Of a DNA stretch of 64,000 bases, positions 34,561 to 47,885 are shown one piece after another. Numbering within the stretch: the first letter of the stretch is position 1; every line of letters starts with the position of its first letter. The stretch spans positions 1,488,001-1,552,000 of the forward strand of contig VXAZ01006807.1 in assembly GCA_013399875.1 (NCBI GenBank). Reading direction: 5' to 3'. Source of the DNA: Gymnorhina tibicen (taxonomy: Eukaryota > Chordata > Aves > Passeriformes > Artamidae). Below the pieces are notes generated by a model that searched no databases, was not told the DNA's origin, and was given only the letters and a program-made list of their open reading frames with translations. The position numbers and the translations under genes were made by a program.

Positions 34561-37500
34561 CTGAAAGTGAAATTCTAGGAAAAGGATTTTAAACAACTTT
34601 GGACATAGTTATTTAAAGATGTCTGTTGCAGAGAGATAGCAATAGTTCATTACTATGCATGCTGAAAACCTTTTTAAGGAGTTCTTTGCTGCACAAAGAT
34701 TAATTTACCACTATGTTTTCCCTCCCTCACTGCTAATATAAGTAATGGTTGTGGCTTAAATTGGCATTATATTTTGATAGCCTAGATTTGAACATACAAA
34801 AGAACATGCTACAGAACTGCTCAGAAACTTGGAAATGGAAACCACGAAACAGTGCTCTTCAGTTCCAGAATTTTATTTTGGAATGTCTGTAATGAATGGA
34901 ATAAAGTATGAACGTTTAGAAACTAGGCAAAAAATTCCATCCAAGAGCAGGCAATAGGTATGCCCAGTCTTCTCAAATACTGAAGTTTTTGCTGCAGCCT
35001 TTCCCTGACAGACTAAGACTCAATCACACGTCATTGTCATTGCTGATGGCTTCTTTCAGAGGGAAACGTGGGTTAGTGCTCTAACTGGAAGCTGTGGAAC
35101 ATCCTTACTATGCCTCTGATCTGATCATCTAGGTGACTAGGTCATGTAAAATACCAGAATTTATCTGTAACCAAGGTGAGTTAAAATTCAAAACTCAGAG
35201 ACCGCCCAGTCAACCTACTTCTCACAGAACATATTTACAAGCTCAAAGTATATTCACAATTAGTTGAGGTGGGAATCTCAAGTTTGGTTTAACATGGTTC
35301 TAGTTATTTTACAGGAAAGTGATGTACTAGAAAGTATATCTCAGACTTCATATTTTGCTGTTAAACAGAGGAACATTTATTTTCCTCTGAACTTGAAAAT
35401 GTCTGTCAGGTGACATTTTATGTTCAGGTGGATTATTTACATTCTTCTGAAGAAAATTACTGAAACCAGCTATAAGAAAAACGTTGCTAGTACACCCCAA
35501 TATCTCTGTTCATTGTCAATATTTTTAGTTACTCGTACTCTCAATTGATCTGAGATGGGAGAGTAGGTGTCAGTGAAACAATACTTCATAAATGCAGCTG
35601 ACATGAGAATGGTCCTTGCAAAGAAGCCATGGTGAAATATATAATAAAAAATATGAAAAATGGTACTGGAATTAGATGAGCAAAATATATTAACAGTTGG
35701 AAGGATTGGAATTCCTTTTTTTATGACATATATTCATTATTTTTGCAGAAGATTAATATATCTGAGATTTGTTCTTTTTCAGTATTTGGATTCATTTAAG
35801 AAATGTTGAATAACTGCTGTCATGTTTGTCTTATTTATTCAGCAAGATAGCCTGCTTTCCTTGACCCTAACTTTTCTGGATCAAGGCTTCAAGGACAACA
35901 TCTAGCATATTTTCTCAGATGTTCTGCTTTGGTAGGTGCCTCCAAAGTTCATCTTTTAACTCAGAATCCATGTGGGATAACAGTAATATTTCAAAATGGA
36001 TAGGAAAAAAAATATGGAGAGGTTGTTTTTTTTTTTTAAATTTAAATCTTTGCCAACTCCTAAATACAAAAACTGATTTCCTCTTATAGAAACAAAAAAA
36101 TATTCGTCGATCTAAAATATGATGGTGAAAATGAGAGACTTAATGTAACCTGAGTTGAGAGAGCATGTTTGTCCACATTTTTCTGTGGAAAAGTCATTGA
36201 AAAGCAATTTTCTGAAATTTATTTTAAATAATTGGTAATTCTTCGACATTACTGTTGTTGACTTATAATTTGAAAGCATTCCTCACATGCTTAGTCAGGT
36301 CACATAGGCAAATGAAAATTGGTATGCACAAATGCCCGACAAAAAATCTGAAAAAACTCTGCTCCCTTTATTTTATTTTCCCACCACTCTTCCTGTCTTT
36401 GATTAACATTGTGCAATTATGACTCCTCAGTATTTCCTCATATCCGAATATTAGTTGATTAATCTTGATGATAATGGATTGAGAACTGGTTTTAAAAACT
36501 GAATATATGAAGTCTTTCATTCAAGAAGTTATGACTGATCTTTTTAAACATCCTTGACTTATTTGGTAATTAAACTATTTATAGGAGGTAAGTATTTATC
36601 AGCTGTTGCTATTAAAAAGTGTGGAGAAGATGACTGAGACTTTTTTTTTCCTCCAGAAAGTATTGAATATTTTAAGTTTGAAGGTTTCGTGCTGAAACCT
36701 ATCTTCCTTGTTTAGGGACAAGAAGCAATACTATTTGATTGGATGCAGTTCCTGCTGCATCAGAGCTCTGTGCCAGGCAGGAAAGAGATGGACCACCACT
36801 TCCCTGATGCAGAGGAATTTTCTGGCAGGAATTTCCATTACAGGTGCTGCACTTTTGGTATCTCTGTGAATCTGTCACCACCAAAGAGTAGAGGATTTTT
36901 CTTGCTGCTCTTTCTTCCTGGACTTGTGTGAGCAGGAATATGGAACTGAGTTGTCCTTTGAGCATTTTCACCTGAATTATGGCTCCTCTGCAAAAAGGGA
37001 AAAAAGAACTTTCAAGTGCCTAAGAAATTTGATCCACACAGGGTATGTATTTCTGTGTTAAACCACATTTGTAGGTTGAGATCATTCTGGCCCTTCTCGT
37101 TGTCTTTTTAAAAATAAGTTTCTCAGATAGGAAGTCAGCAAGGCCTGATTCGAAGCTCATGATTATCAGTGGAAAATCCACACTATTATATTGGTAGCTC
37201 AGTTCATGACATGTTAAAATGCATCTCTGTCAACAACTTCACCAGTTTTCATTTTGTATATTATATTTTTAAAGTTTGTGTGTTTCTAATGCATAAAAAT
37301 AATACTGAAATAAAGACATAATTATTTATGGCTTAAAACCACAGGCATCTGAGTAGTTCTATTCTGTGGCATTGTGATCTGGGCTTTTCACTTTCAGTGG
37401 TAAAAACCCATTACCCATCTACTTGAAGATTTCTGGACATCATCCATAAGATGGAATGTGCATTAATCCATGATGGACTCGTCAATATACAAATCCATGA

Positions 37501-38890
37501 TGATTAATTATAATAATAGTTTGACCTAACACTGACATCATCATCAACAAAAGAATGGTAGGTTGCTATCCAACAACTTTTAGGCTTGTAATCAGTAAAG
37601 TACATAGAGACACTCCCATTTCCCCAGACTCCAGAAGCTCTTGCATTTAGATCTGGAGGCAGAGCTACACCCATTATCAGATGGACAAGCTCTCTAAATA
37701 AAGGAAGGCAAAACCATCATTGGCATTACCTAAAAGCTTTTCTTTTTGAGGATACATTTAGGTTACTGCTCAGTTTAGGCACCTCTACATGTTAATGTGC
37801 CTTGCCACTCAATCCATGGAATGTACATATTTCTTCAATATAACCTAATCAATTTTTAAAGTTACTAGGCATTTAGGTGCTTTTGAAAGTGCTACTAGGT
37901 TAATATCTCTTTTATCTGCCCCCAAAGCTTTTTGAAAGCAGGGAATAGGTTTATTGATTAATACAGATGAAACAGCCAGGGCAAAATCTGACTTATCACA
38001 TCAGGTGTTCTTTAATTTATTTTAGTGCCTTGATCCTTCAGAAAGCTGTTTCTCTTTGCATATACTAAGCTATCCAATGATCCAGATCTCCAAAGCTCAC
38101 AGTTTAATCTCTGCATCTAATTTGAGAGGAAGAAACTGCATTATAAACTAGTAGTATTTTAACTGCAAAAACCCCAGGATAAACTTCTAAAATAAACTTT
38201 AATTAAAGTTCACAAAATTCTGTTCATCAACAAACTTCCTTCTGATGGCATGATTAATTTATTGGTTATGGTAGATCTTCAGGAGAAAGAAGAATATGTT
38301 TTGATATTTTGACAACCTCAACAACAATGAGAGATCCTGATCTGAACCAGGGATCTGCAGATAATACTGAAACAAGGATATGAACGGAAATGAAGTAGCA
38401 ATAGTAACTCTGACATTCTCCTGACCCATTTAAAAGAAAGAAAAAATAGTATATTATACTTTAAAGAGTCTGTGAGCCAACGATGTTTTGACAATGTTCA
38501 GTATTTAAAAGAAACTAGAAACTGGATAGAGCATGAGATTTATAGCTGCATGTATGTTTCTGTATTTACAGTAAAACATAGCTCATGGGAACACAGTTAT
38601 GCCACTTTTTTTTTTGTTGAACTTAGAAAATATTTATTTTTTTACTTTTTCTATGGCAATTAAATTTTGCTACCTCACAGCAAAAGATGTGATGATCATA
38701 TCATTATTCGCATTCCTCTATAAGTGTAGAGGAATAATTTAGATTTGAAATAATACCCTCCCACACAGCATCACCCAGGCATTACATGCATTTCTAGAAA
38801 GTAAATAGTTTTTATCTTTTTTATATTTTTCAGAAATGAAGAGACTTGGTTTGAGAGATGTAAATCAGGGCATATCTATTTAAAAGTTAC

Positions 38891-38946
38891 AGAATAATGA
38901 TAATAGAATATAATAATAATAATAGAATATAATAATTGTTAATAAT
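38891..38946. repeat. AAT/ATA-rich microsatellite tract
   Basis: Imperfect AATA and AAT repeats, including AATAGAATATAATAATAATA followed by a second copy of AATAGAATATAATAAT. Simple sequence. Confidence 0.85.
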
Positions 38947-39409
38947 TAAGTGAATCATCTGTTCAGTAGCAAGGAGTGAATCACAAATCTCAGTATTTTC
39001 AGGGTTAAAGTGTTCATTTCACACATATTATGAAATATCTGCAATAAATTCAAGTAATTATGCTATTAAGCAGTTCTTTATCTATTGAATTAATTAAACA
39101 TTGTGTTCATTTCATAACCACTTTAGACACCCTCAGTTACTGCAGATTTAATCCTCTTTGAACCTTTCTATATTTAGCTTTCCAAAGATTGACTAAGACC
39201 AATCACTCAGTGCTGTAAGACTGAGATTGTTCTTTCACTTCATTACGCTATTCTTTTCCCCTGCAGGCCACCTCTTTTTTTGACCCTGGGTTGTGAAATC
39301 AGGGCACCTGTGTCAAAATCTCCTAAAGGTCTATAAATGTGAAATGCTGTTCCATATGCATAGGAGGTTTTGTCCTATTGCCATGTATTGTCATGAATTT
39401 GGTTTTTTC

Positions 39410-39425
39410 TTTTTTTTTTTTTTTT
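39410..39425. repeat. T16 homopolymer
   Basis: Sixteen consecutive T follow a shorter T-run. No LINE or retrocopy body adjoins it on either strand, so it is read as simple sequence and not as a poly(A) tail. Confidence 0.85.
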
Positions 39426-41140
39426 AAAGGTCTTTGTCATCTCCTTGCCTAACATGTTCTGAGATTAATCTCAATAGTACAGCTAATTGAAATTAAAAAA
39501 AAGAGCTATGCCATCTCTCCTAAAAGGCAACAAAGTGTACATTCTCCCAGTGTCTTGCTGTAGTACAGCTTTCTAAGACTGTTCAGTACATAAAGAAAAG
39601 ATGTATATATAGTTATACCACATGAAACCAACTTATTTAGATGCCTGACTTTCAGCATCCAGATTTCCACTTGACATCCTCAGTAATGGTAGTAAATACA
39701 TTCTTGTCTCTAATATTAAAAAAGAGATTGTTATACATTATTTGAAGGGAAACAAAAACCAGCAAGTAACTGAGCTCTGTTACTCTGCTGCCTTGACTTG
39801 TTATGGCATCAGTCATTCCCTTCACCTGTTGCTCTGCCTGAGGAGAAGAACTGGTGCTACTTACCTTGGGATGAAGTGGATTGTGATAGGAAAACTGCAA
39901 AATATGGGTGTTTTTCCAAATGAGGTAGAAGCAATACTAGGCCTTCAGCACAACTTCATACCTCACATAACTAATTTTATTTCGAAGGAAAGATCATAGC
40001 TATAAAAAAGCAAAAATTGCAGTAGTGGAAATGAACAAATGAAAAACTGAATATGATGCTGTTTCTTAATACAAATAATAGAGTTATACTACCTTGTTCC
40101 TAAAAAAGAAATTAAAACTTAATTGAACAAAATCCTTTCTATGTCCTTAAATCTTTCTTCAGTGATGTGTTAAAACAATGTACATACTTTAGGTATTGCT
40201 GAATTATATTAGAAAACTAGTAGCCTTGGAAAATATGGTTTGCAGCAATTCTGAATTTTTGAATTACATAGGAGCAAGGAAAATGCCTTAAAATCTACTA
40301 AAATGGGAAGGACTTTTAATTTGCCTTGCCATAATTCAGAAATGAGTGTTGGAAAGAATTCAAAAGCTTTCAAAAAGTCACAGATAATAAAAAATTAAAA
40401 TAAATCCATTAAATAATTAAAAAAAATTCCTTTAAAGACATCAGAGAATTTTAACTATTCTGGGAAATTAATTTAATATTCTAATTATTCCAAAGAAAAT
40501 AAAACCCAAAAGCATACTATTTAGATAACCAGCCAGATTACAAAAATCTAAGTTTTTCACATCAAACTGTAAGTAAATTGACATGAAGCACTTATTAAGT
40601 TTATTTTTATTTCAGTTTCTGGAGACCAAATATTTTCTCAATAATTAAATAATTCTACCAAATTTTGGATCAGGACACATTTACTAGACATGAGATAAAA
40701 ATTTCCATTAAACATAAAATTGAGAAATAAACTCTGCAATAATTTATTTGAAAAAAATTCTGTCCTTCATACACTGTCTTGGATTTCCTTTTCTAAAAAC
40801 CTCCCACCCCCCATCATCCACCCTCCTCCCCCAGCACAGAGGAAAATTTCTTATGTTGTGGAAAACTCTTTCCTGACAAATTTTAAATCCCATGTTTATC
40901 ATATTTTGTCTTATTTGCATGGAAACTTTATTTATTTCATTTATGTGATGATAATTTCCCACAGGGTTTAGATTTCTAATATTCTGTTAATTTATTGATT
41001 CCAATTATGGTCCTTTTTACTGCTAAATGTGTCGTTATTCTAGAAAAAGCAAAGCAGCCAACAAAAATGGACCAAAAAGGAAATTTAGAAGTTTTTGAAA
41101 TCTGCATGTGGAAAGACACAAATCCAATGCCTCTCCAATA

Positions 41141-41190
41141 TGGCTAGAATTTTGTGTGCTTATTGTGGCTAGAATTTGGTGTGCTTATTG
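41141..41190. repeat. 25-bp direct repeat, two copies
   Basis: Copies at 41141-41165 and 41166-41190 begin TGGCTAGAATTT and end GTGTGCTTATTG. They differ at one base (T against G). This is a tandem duplication in unique DNA, and it creates part of a chance 79-codon frame. Confidence 0.93.
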
Positions 41191-44100
41191 TAGCTTCTTT
41201 CTTAGCATTCTACCAAATGAGGAACTTGTGATAGCTCTGAGAAAACAGGCTCAGAACATGCTGATTAGCCTGTGTTGTTCTCACACTGGGAAAGGAATTT
41301 ACCTGCTGCTGGAAGCAGCCATCAGCTTGTATATGATACACGAGTGAGACATAGTATAGGACTACATCGTGCCCAAAAATGTTCTGCTTTGCACAACATC
41401 ATGAAGTCACTGAACCTCATTGCATGTTTAGGATGTTTATAAAGGAAAAATCTGTAACGAGCTTCCTTGTGGACAACTGTGTCTAAGTAACTTGGATAAA
41501 GCAGGCTTTTGAAAAATCACTTTTTTTTTGCTAAGGATTTCTGTATCTAGATGACAGATCAAAGTCTTCAAATCACCAAATTGCAGCCACACTTTAATCA
41601 GCCAGGTCCTCGATGAGACGAGTATCCAGGCAACCCTGCATAAAAGCAGCAGCAGAAGAAATTGCTCAGCTCTGTAGTCAGACAGAGGAGACCTTTGCAA
41701 AGTTGGAATTAGTGTAGATTAAAAATCCAGCTGTGCCTTTTCAGGTCTGTCTGGCTGCAATAGGGTTGTGTGCAGGAGTCCAGGGACTGTTTTTTCTGCA
41801 CTGCTTGCATGGGTCTCTGCTGGGTGGAGCAAAATCCTCCCTTTCTGCTCATGCCATCTTTCAGAACATGAAAGGTGCACTTCCCCTCAGCATTACTCAC
41901 ATCTGCCACACCCAGACCTCTTTGCTCCCTTCTCTTTATCCATGGTCAGCAGAAAAGCTGAGACCTGTGACATAACACGTCTGTGACCTCCCACCAAGTT
42001 CTGTATTTTCAAACAAAAATTAGGTAATTCCCTGACATCTTAATGGGAATTAGGAAATTCCCAGCCATGTGTGCCTTTAGTAATGTCTCTTCATGATACC
42101 ATAGTGAAAAGTATTTCACACATATACCGGTCAAGCATTTAGAAATACCTAATTCCACAGTTGCCATAGCTTTTTCTAATGTTTATGCCATAGAAAAGAA
42201 AAATTATCCTGTTCTTGTGGCTACTGTTATACTTCCAATGGTGATGAGAGAGGAACTATTTCATATTTACTTGAACATTATTTAGAGAAAGATTTAGTCC
42301 ACAACACCTGAGAAATTGTCTCAGAATTCGCATTGATGGATTAAGCCCTGAAAGTTGAATATAACTCCACTATATCACAGGAAAGTATCCCTTAGTTATA
42401 TGGTATTCTTTTAAGCTTTGTTGGGAAGCAGGACACTCTGTCAAAATATTTGCTGCTGTTCTAAGTCCCTTGTCAGTAGCACTGTAAGATAAAATCCTTT
42501 CCTCTCTCAGCCAACCTCCTGATCTAGTGAATTGTCTTATGATATTGTCAGTATTGCAAGATACAAGAACTGATATAATAAATGGAATTAAGCTTATTTT
42601 AAAAATCACTAATGATTTAGATATTGATTTGACATAACACAGGCTCTAGTCTTGTAAGTTTTGTAAGGGGTAAACGGTAGAAATACGCATGCAGCAGGCT
42701 GATTTCTCTTGCTTGGTGACATTTGCAGCTTTTTGGGAAGCAAGATACTGAGATTGCCTTTCCAGTTGACAAGAAATTGCTTCAGTGGCAGACACCTCCA
42801 GAGGATCATCTTATCTCTGACCTCAGATGGGGACCATCCTTGTCAATCTGTACCTAAGCTTGGAATGTTTGTAGTGTCTATGTTAATCACCCCAGGAGTT
42901 CTCAACCAGCTCTTTTGTTGGCTCTTGAAATAAGCAAAGAGGAGCAGAAGCATCTGAGGAGCAGTCAAGTGTGGCAAGAATGTGCTTGGAAAGCAGGATT
43001 GAATCCGTGGTGTGACAGGACTGCTTAGACAATTGTGGGACTGTAAAATAGTAAGGACTCATGTCAGAGAGGCTCCTGTGCTGTAAAGAGTGAAGCTGAA
43101 GGATGTAGTTTGCAATGCTTTTAGTGAGGCAAGGAAGCTCATGGGTGGATGAACAGAGGGGGAGAGGTAGGAAGAACTGTGGAGAAAAGGCTGTGATGGA
43201 AGGGGCAAAGCAGCCATGCTCTGTGCCAGCCATGCTCTGAGGAACACACATGGAGTGATGGGCCTTTCAAAGTTGCACTTTGTCCTCCTGGCCCTTCTGG
43301 ATTCTCCAGCTCTCAGTTTAGCAAATTCAGGTGATCCAGTGGGTTCATGTAGTTCAATCACACCTCCAGGCCACCTAGATATATTTAGTTAGTGCCTTCT
43401 ACCTCCAGCTGAAGTAGGCAACACCCACAAGGCTGCCTCATCTGTAAACAGTCTGTAAACAATATGATTATAGCAATAGCAATAACAGAGCTTCCATCAC
43501 TATGACAAGTGGAGAGGGTGCTGATGAGATCTTGGAGAATAATTCTACCCTCTATGGGAAGAAATGAGCTTTTTGATATTAACTTTCATCATCAAAGTTG
43601 TCTCAACATGAAAGAGTTCTCATTTCACTGTTTTTAAAGCCTAAAGGGATCCTAATGACAGTCTATAAGATGTTAAGCATGAACATCCTTAGGGGTGTGC
43701 TGGTAGGAAATTGAACTGTCATGTGGAAAGCATCTGGGCTTTTGCTTTGCTATCTAATGGAAAGACAATTTGTAGACTGTTACAGTTGTCTCTTCTTGGA
43801 TTCTTCCAGAAGGAGCACATCTACTGTACAACTCTCATTTCCTACAACTAGAAAATTTTCTTGTGATGTACAGTATTTTTTATTACAACAAAACACACAA
43901 GAACTCTGATAGCTGAATGTGAGATGCTGCAGTAGCAGCTACTATTCTGAATCTCAGCAAAAGAAGAGATTAGTAAAATGTATAAATACATGGAGTGTTT
44001 CTCTAAGATGATAAAAAAAAATAGCAGTTGAAACAAGTTGCAAGACTACAATCTACAATCTAATCCTATAAATACCTTGATATATCTAGTAGAACAATTC

Positions 44101-44859
44101 TCATCTATGTCTTCATTAAGAAAACCCCAAACATTCATAAGCAGCAACATTAATGAGAAGATAAAGTCTATCTTAAAAGAATTGGAGTTATTTTCTTCTA
44201 TGCAATAAAGAAATAAAGGGTCATCAGGTTTGTTTGCATATTTGCAAAAATTTAAAAATGCATATGTTCAGACAGTCAAACAAATTTATTTTTGCATATT
44301 TGTTAGCATTAGAAAGATTTCTAGAAATGATTGTTCTTCCTTGTCTTTCATAATGTGCTAAATAACAAATGTCTTGTATTCCTTTTACAAAGTGCTCATT
44401 TACTTTCTATAATAAGAAATAATTGTGTATAAAGGCTGAAGAATGTGGATGTCTAATGCTGCAGTTGGTCCCTTTCTGATTTCATCTCATACTTCACTAT
44501 ACATGAAGTTCACTCTCTGAGGTATCCATTTTCTGTTTTCTAATAGTCCTATGAAACATATTTTTTGCAACAATTGAGACATTGCCTCACAATTTCTGTG
44601 TACTATTTAGCAAATTCCGTCCCCCCTCTCCTCCCTGCCACTATATAATCACCTGGAAAAAAATCCTCTTTTACATTTTTGCACTGAAGTCCTTCTTATT
44701 CTCAAAACAGTGATGTCACTCAGCCCAGGGCTGGTTAGTGACAGATCTATGGTAAATCAGATCAGTCAGCCACGAGGGTCTCCAGGAATGAAAGGTGTCT
44801 TCTTCGTGTGTGAGAGGTGTCAGTGCTAAATCATTAAATCTGTGCATTAGTACTAAAGA

Positions 44860-45070
44860 ATAAAAAAGTTGATTTTGTCCTTCTTACCTTACAGCACTTC
44901 AGCAGCTTTTAATGGCAGAAATATGCCATGTTATTTATTAGCTCCAGTAACCCAGGGGTTCTTTTTCATTTTAGTCAGCAAGCTGTGAATCACCCACTGG
45001 GCATCTGACATGTACTGCAGGACTTCAGGGACTTAAGACAAATTAGACTCAGTTATTAGAGTCTCATCTT
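44860..45070. promoter_or_regulatory. Candidate conserved non-coding element
   Basis: A unique block with dense, non-repetitive words (CAGCTTTTAATGGCAG, TGCCATGTTATTTATTAGC, CAGCAAGCTGTGAATCACCC) and no open frame. It is flagged only because its complexity is higher than that of the surrounding AT-rich DNA. Confidence 0.15.
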
Positions 45071-46530
45071 AGAATGTGTGTTTGTTTATAGGCTACTTAG
45101 CAGCTATGAGTACAGATTTACTAACTGAAAGTTATTTTCCATGCACATAAAACACAAATTTGCTAAAATAGACTGGTAAATGAAGTTAACTCCTGGAATT
45201 ACTCTAACTACTGAAAGGCAAAGTCTGCTTAATTGTGGTAATGAGATACTTGATGAGAGTCAGGGCACTTCTTGAGGCATGAGTGTTTTAATATCATGAG
45301 TATATCAGCTAGAATGCCATGCTCTTGAAGCATAAAGAGTATGTCAAGACATTTTCTGTTTTCTTTTGCTTTGCATTGCACAGAGTTTCTTCCTTGTGAC
45401 AATGCTTAGGACTGCAAAAGGCCTAGACTCTGCGAGAAAGTTCATTGATGAGCTTGAACATACTAACAAACACATGTTTTTTGTGCCACCATTTCATATT
45501 TAAGGACTGCAAAGACGCAAAAATTTTGGTTTTGCAAATTTAAAATATTTTTAAACTGTAATTTATTATTAAAATGAGAATACTTTAAATGAGCAACTAA
45601 AAATTAATGTGAATGTTATGTTTGATTCTGTTAAACTTTCCTTTGTGTGGCTTTTGTAGATCAATGGATTCAGAGAGGCGTCTTCTCAGGATCTATGCAT
45701 TTCCTAAGCAACTGATCACTCCATGGTGTCTGCAGAGTAGGTGCTGCTAGACATAGCAATAACTGCTTTGTGGCAACTGGAATTCCTACGGATACGCAAT
45801 ACAAAGCTTTGTATTAAAATCATACCCTACAACTTCCAAATGGCAATTGCCTAAGTACAGTGTTTCTTGTATAGAAGTATGCAAAATAAGATAAACACTG
45901 AAGATTTTAATTATACTAAGCACAAAAAACTTGTTAAGGAACATGATTTTCCAGATATTATTATGTATATTAAGACTGTACCTACAAACCACCACGAAAG
46001 GTGGCTTTCTCCTGCTAGTAACAGGTAACAGGGGACACTTGCAACTTCACATATCTTCAAAGGCAAGTCTCAAACAAAACAATAGTAGAGATACAGGCAG
46101 AAATCACAGGAACATTGAAGAAACCAGTGTAAGAAATACTGGAGGTTTCTGTATGACATACCTGCTATGCCTTTTTCTAAGCAGAATTCTCTGTACCAGG
46201 AATAACAGAAGTTCTGCTCTTCCTAGTTATGTGACTGCGTGGAGGAATAAGGATCCTTATTGCAGTCACAGTCACATTTTAGACTGATAACTGTGACTGG
46301 GACACAGTGCTAGAAGCCATGCAGAAACAGCAGATAACAGCAGAAACAGGCATAAATGTCAAGCTTTGCATTTTCATTTCGGCACATAAAGAACAGTAAT
46401 CCTTCACTCAGTGTACCAGTGACAAGATTTATTGCATATATTGCAGGCCACCCAAAATGCTTTGGGATTGCAGTATTCTGAGAAACAGCAAATGAGAGAT
46501 CTCAAGTGCATGAGTAAAGTAGATGAAATA

Positions 46531-46750
46531 TTGGATTTAGGTTAGACATTGGGAAATAATTTCTAGCTGTAAGGACGGATGGGTGCTGAAATTCATTGTG
46601 TGCATGATTGTGCAAGGTCTCTCACTGGGGACATCTGCAAACAGGTTAGAGAAATGTCTGCAAGAAATTGCTTATGGAACGCTGAGGGTCCTGTTAGGGC
46701 GAAGGTGGATGGCTTATACAATACTACCAGGTTTATTCTGTGAATGATTT
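46531..46750 (+). mobile_element. Old CR1 LINE fragment
   Basis: The plus strand resembles a diverged CR1 subfamily 3' region. TTAGACATTGGGAAATAATTT (46541-46561), AGCTGTAAGGACGG (46565-46578), GCTGAAATTCA, then CAGGTTAGAGAAATGTCTGC (46642-46661), TCCTGTTAGGG (46690-46700) and a worn ATTCTGTGAATGATT tail near 46735-46750 appear in the expected order. It is degenerate and has no coding capacity. Confidence 0.65.
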
Positions 46751-47649
46751 GGGGATGTGACATACAAAAAGCTGACAAAGGGAAATAATTTTTTATTTAT
46801 GTTCTATTTATGGACATATTAAACAAGTCTTTTCCAAAGTCCGTATTCAAAATATTGTTGGTCATTGTGAACCATTGTGCACCATTGTGCAATCCTTCTT
46901 CATGGGCACAATTATAAAATGTTTGTAGTGGTGGTACTAGTGTTGAAGCCTCATGGTGGCATATGCCACTCATTTTACCAAGAAAATATATTCCTCTACA
47001 ATGGATCCCAAAGCTGTCTCATCAAATGTGCTGTCCACTGCTCATTTTATGGAAAATTTGGAAGATTTTCACTTAGTAAAACCCCTCCCCTGGTAATGTA
47101 TCAAAAATTACATCATTTTTTCAATTGTATAATATTTATTTCTCACCTTTTAGCTTTCAAAGGTTTACAGCCCATGATTTTCACTTCATGTTTCCATATC
47201 CCAAAGTACTGTTGAACTGCCAAATGTAACTAGTCTATCAAATTAATTTAATTCTGACCCATAAATTGGTCAGTTTACTCCAAAAATTCATCATCCATAT
47301 TAAATTTCTTGAAAGAACTCATCTAATATTTGAGTTTTCATGAAAATGTGAAGTAGAAATTAGACAGGGCCATTTTGTACATCTCTCTTGAGACAATCTG
47401 CTTCTATTACCTGAAAGCACCACAAAAATTCCTAGGTCTGATTTGACTCTATTCTTGGGGAGAATAAATCATTCAAATGGTTCCTCTGAAAAGTTCTACT
47501 GATTTTATGTCCATTTAAGTGAGATGGAAATCATATGGTTCAGCTGTGTCACAAATTAAAAAATAAAGTAAAAAAGTGATTATAACTACAACTACCACTG
47601 GTAGCATACAACTCCTATGCAATAACCTTTGGAAAAATACACTTTTATT
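46751..47649. other. Unique AT-rich DNA without a recognised gene
   Basis: It contains one 112-codon plus frame (46877-47215), histidine-, cysteine- and phenylalanine-rich and not recognised; I regard it as fortuitous. Three short CCATTGTG words cluster near 46866-46890. No other structure was seen. Confidence 0.55.
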
Positions 47650-47885
47650 ATCATAGAATAATAGATTTGAAGAATAACTTGAGTTGGAAAATACCTATAG
47701 AGATCATCATGTCCAACTCCCTGCTCCTTGCAGGACTACCTGAAAACAAAGCAGATGACTGAGAGCATTGTCCAGATATTCCTTGAACTCTGGCAGGCGT
47801 GATGTTGTGACCACTTCCTTGACAAGCCTGTTTTCAGTTACCAACCATGCTCTCAGTGGAGAGCCTTTTCCTAATAGCACTCTCC
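47650..47885 (-). mobile_element. CR1 LINE 3' fragment, older subfamily
   Basis: Read on the minus strand it matches the second major CR1 3' type. AAAAGGCTCTCCACTGAGAG (near 47855-47874), GGTTGGTAACTGAAAACAGG, GGAAGTGGTCACAACATCACG, CCTGCCAGAGTTCAAGGAAT (near 47783-47802), AATGCTCTCAGTCATCTGC and AGTCCTGCAAGGAGCAGGGAG (near 47717-47737) run in order to a worn ATTCTATGA tail at 47650-47670. It is 5'-truncated and diverged, with no open frame. Confidence 0.88.

Larger units (their letters stand above)
34001..46530. other. Long unique AT-rich stretch without a recognised gene
   Basis: Frames are at most 122 codons (minus 42883-43251) and none is recognised. Structure seen: a high-complexity block at 34180-34560 listed as a candidate conserved element, an AAT-rich tract (38891-38946), a T16 run (39410-39425), a pyrimidine-rich tract (about 40800-40836), and a 25-bp direct repeat (41141-41190). 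A second candidate regulatory block lies at about 44860-45070. No LTR and no clear CR1 copy was recognised across these 12.5 kb. Confidence 0.5.

Noticed and set aside
38880..38950. Repeated AATAGAATATAATAAT units, considered as a CRISPR-like or satellite array
   Set aside because: The units are simple AAT-rich microsatellite with no constant spacer length, and the sequence is vertebrate.
39400..39430. T16 run as a possible poly(A) tail of a minus-strand retrocopy
   Set aside because: No open frame, known transcript or target-site duplication could be seen on the expected side.
43430..43500. CCTCATCTGTAAA phrase resembling an ancient MIR SINE core
   Set aside because: Only about 13 bases match, with no supporting flanks; too short to call.
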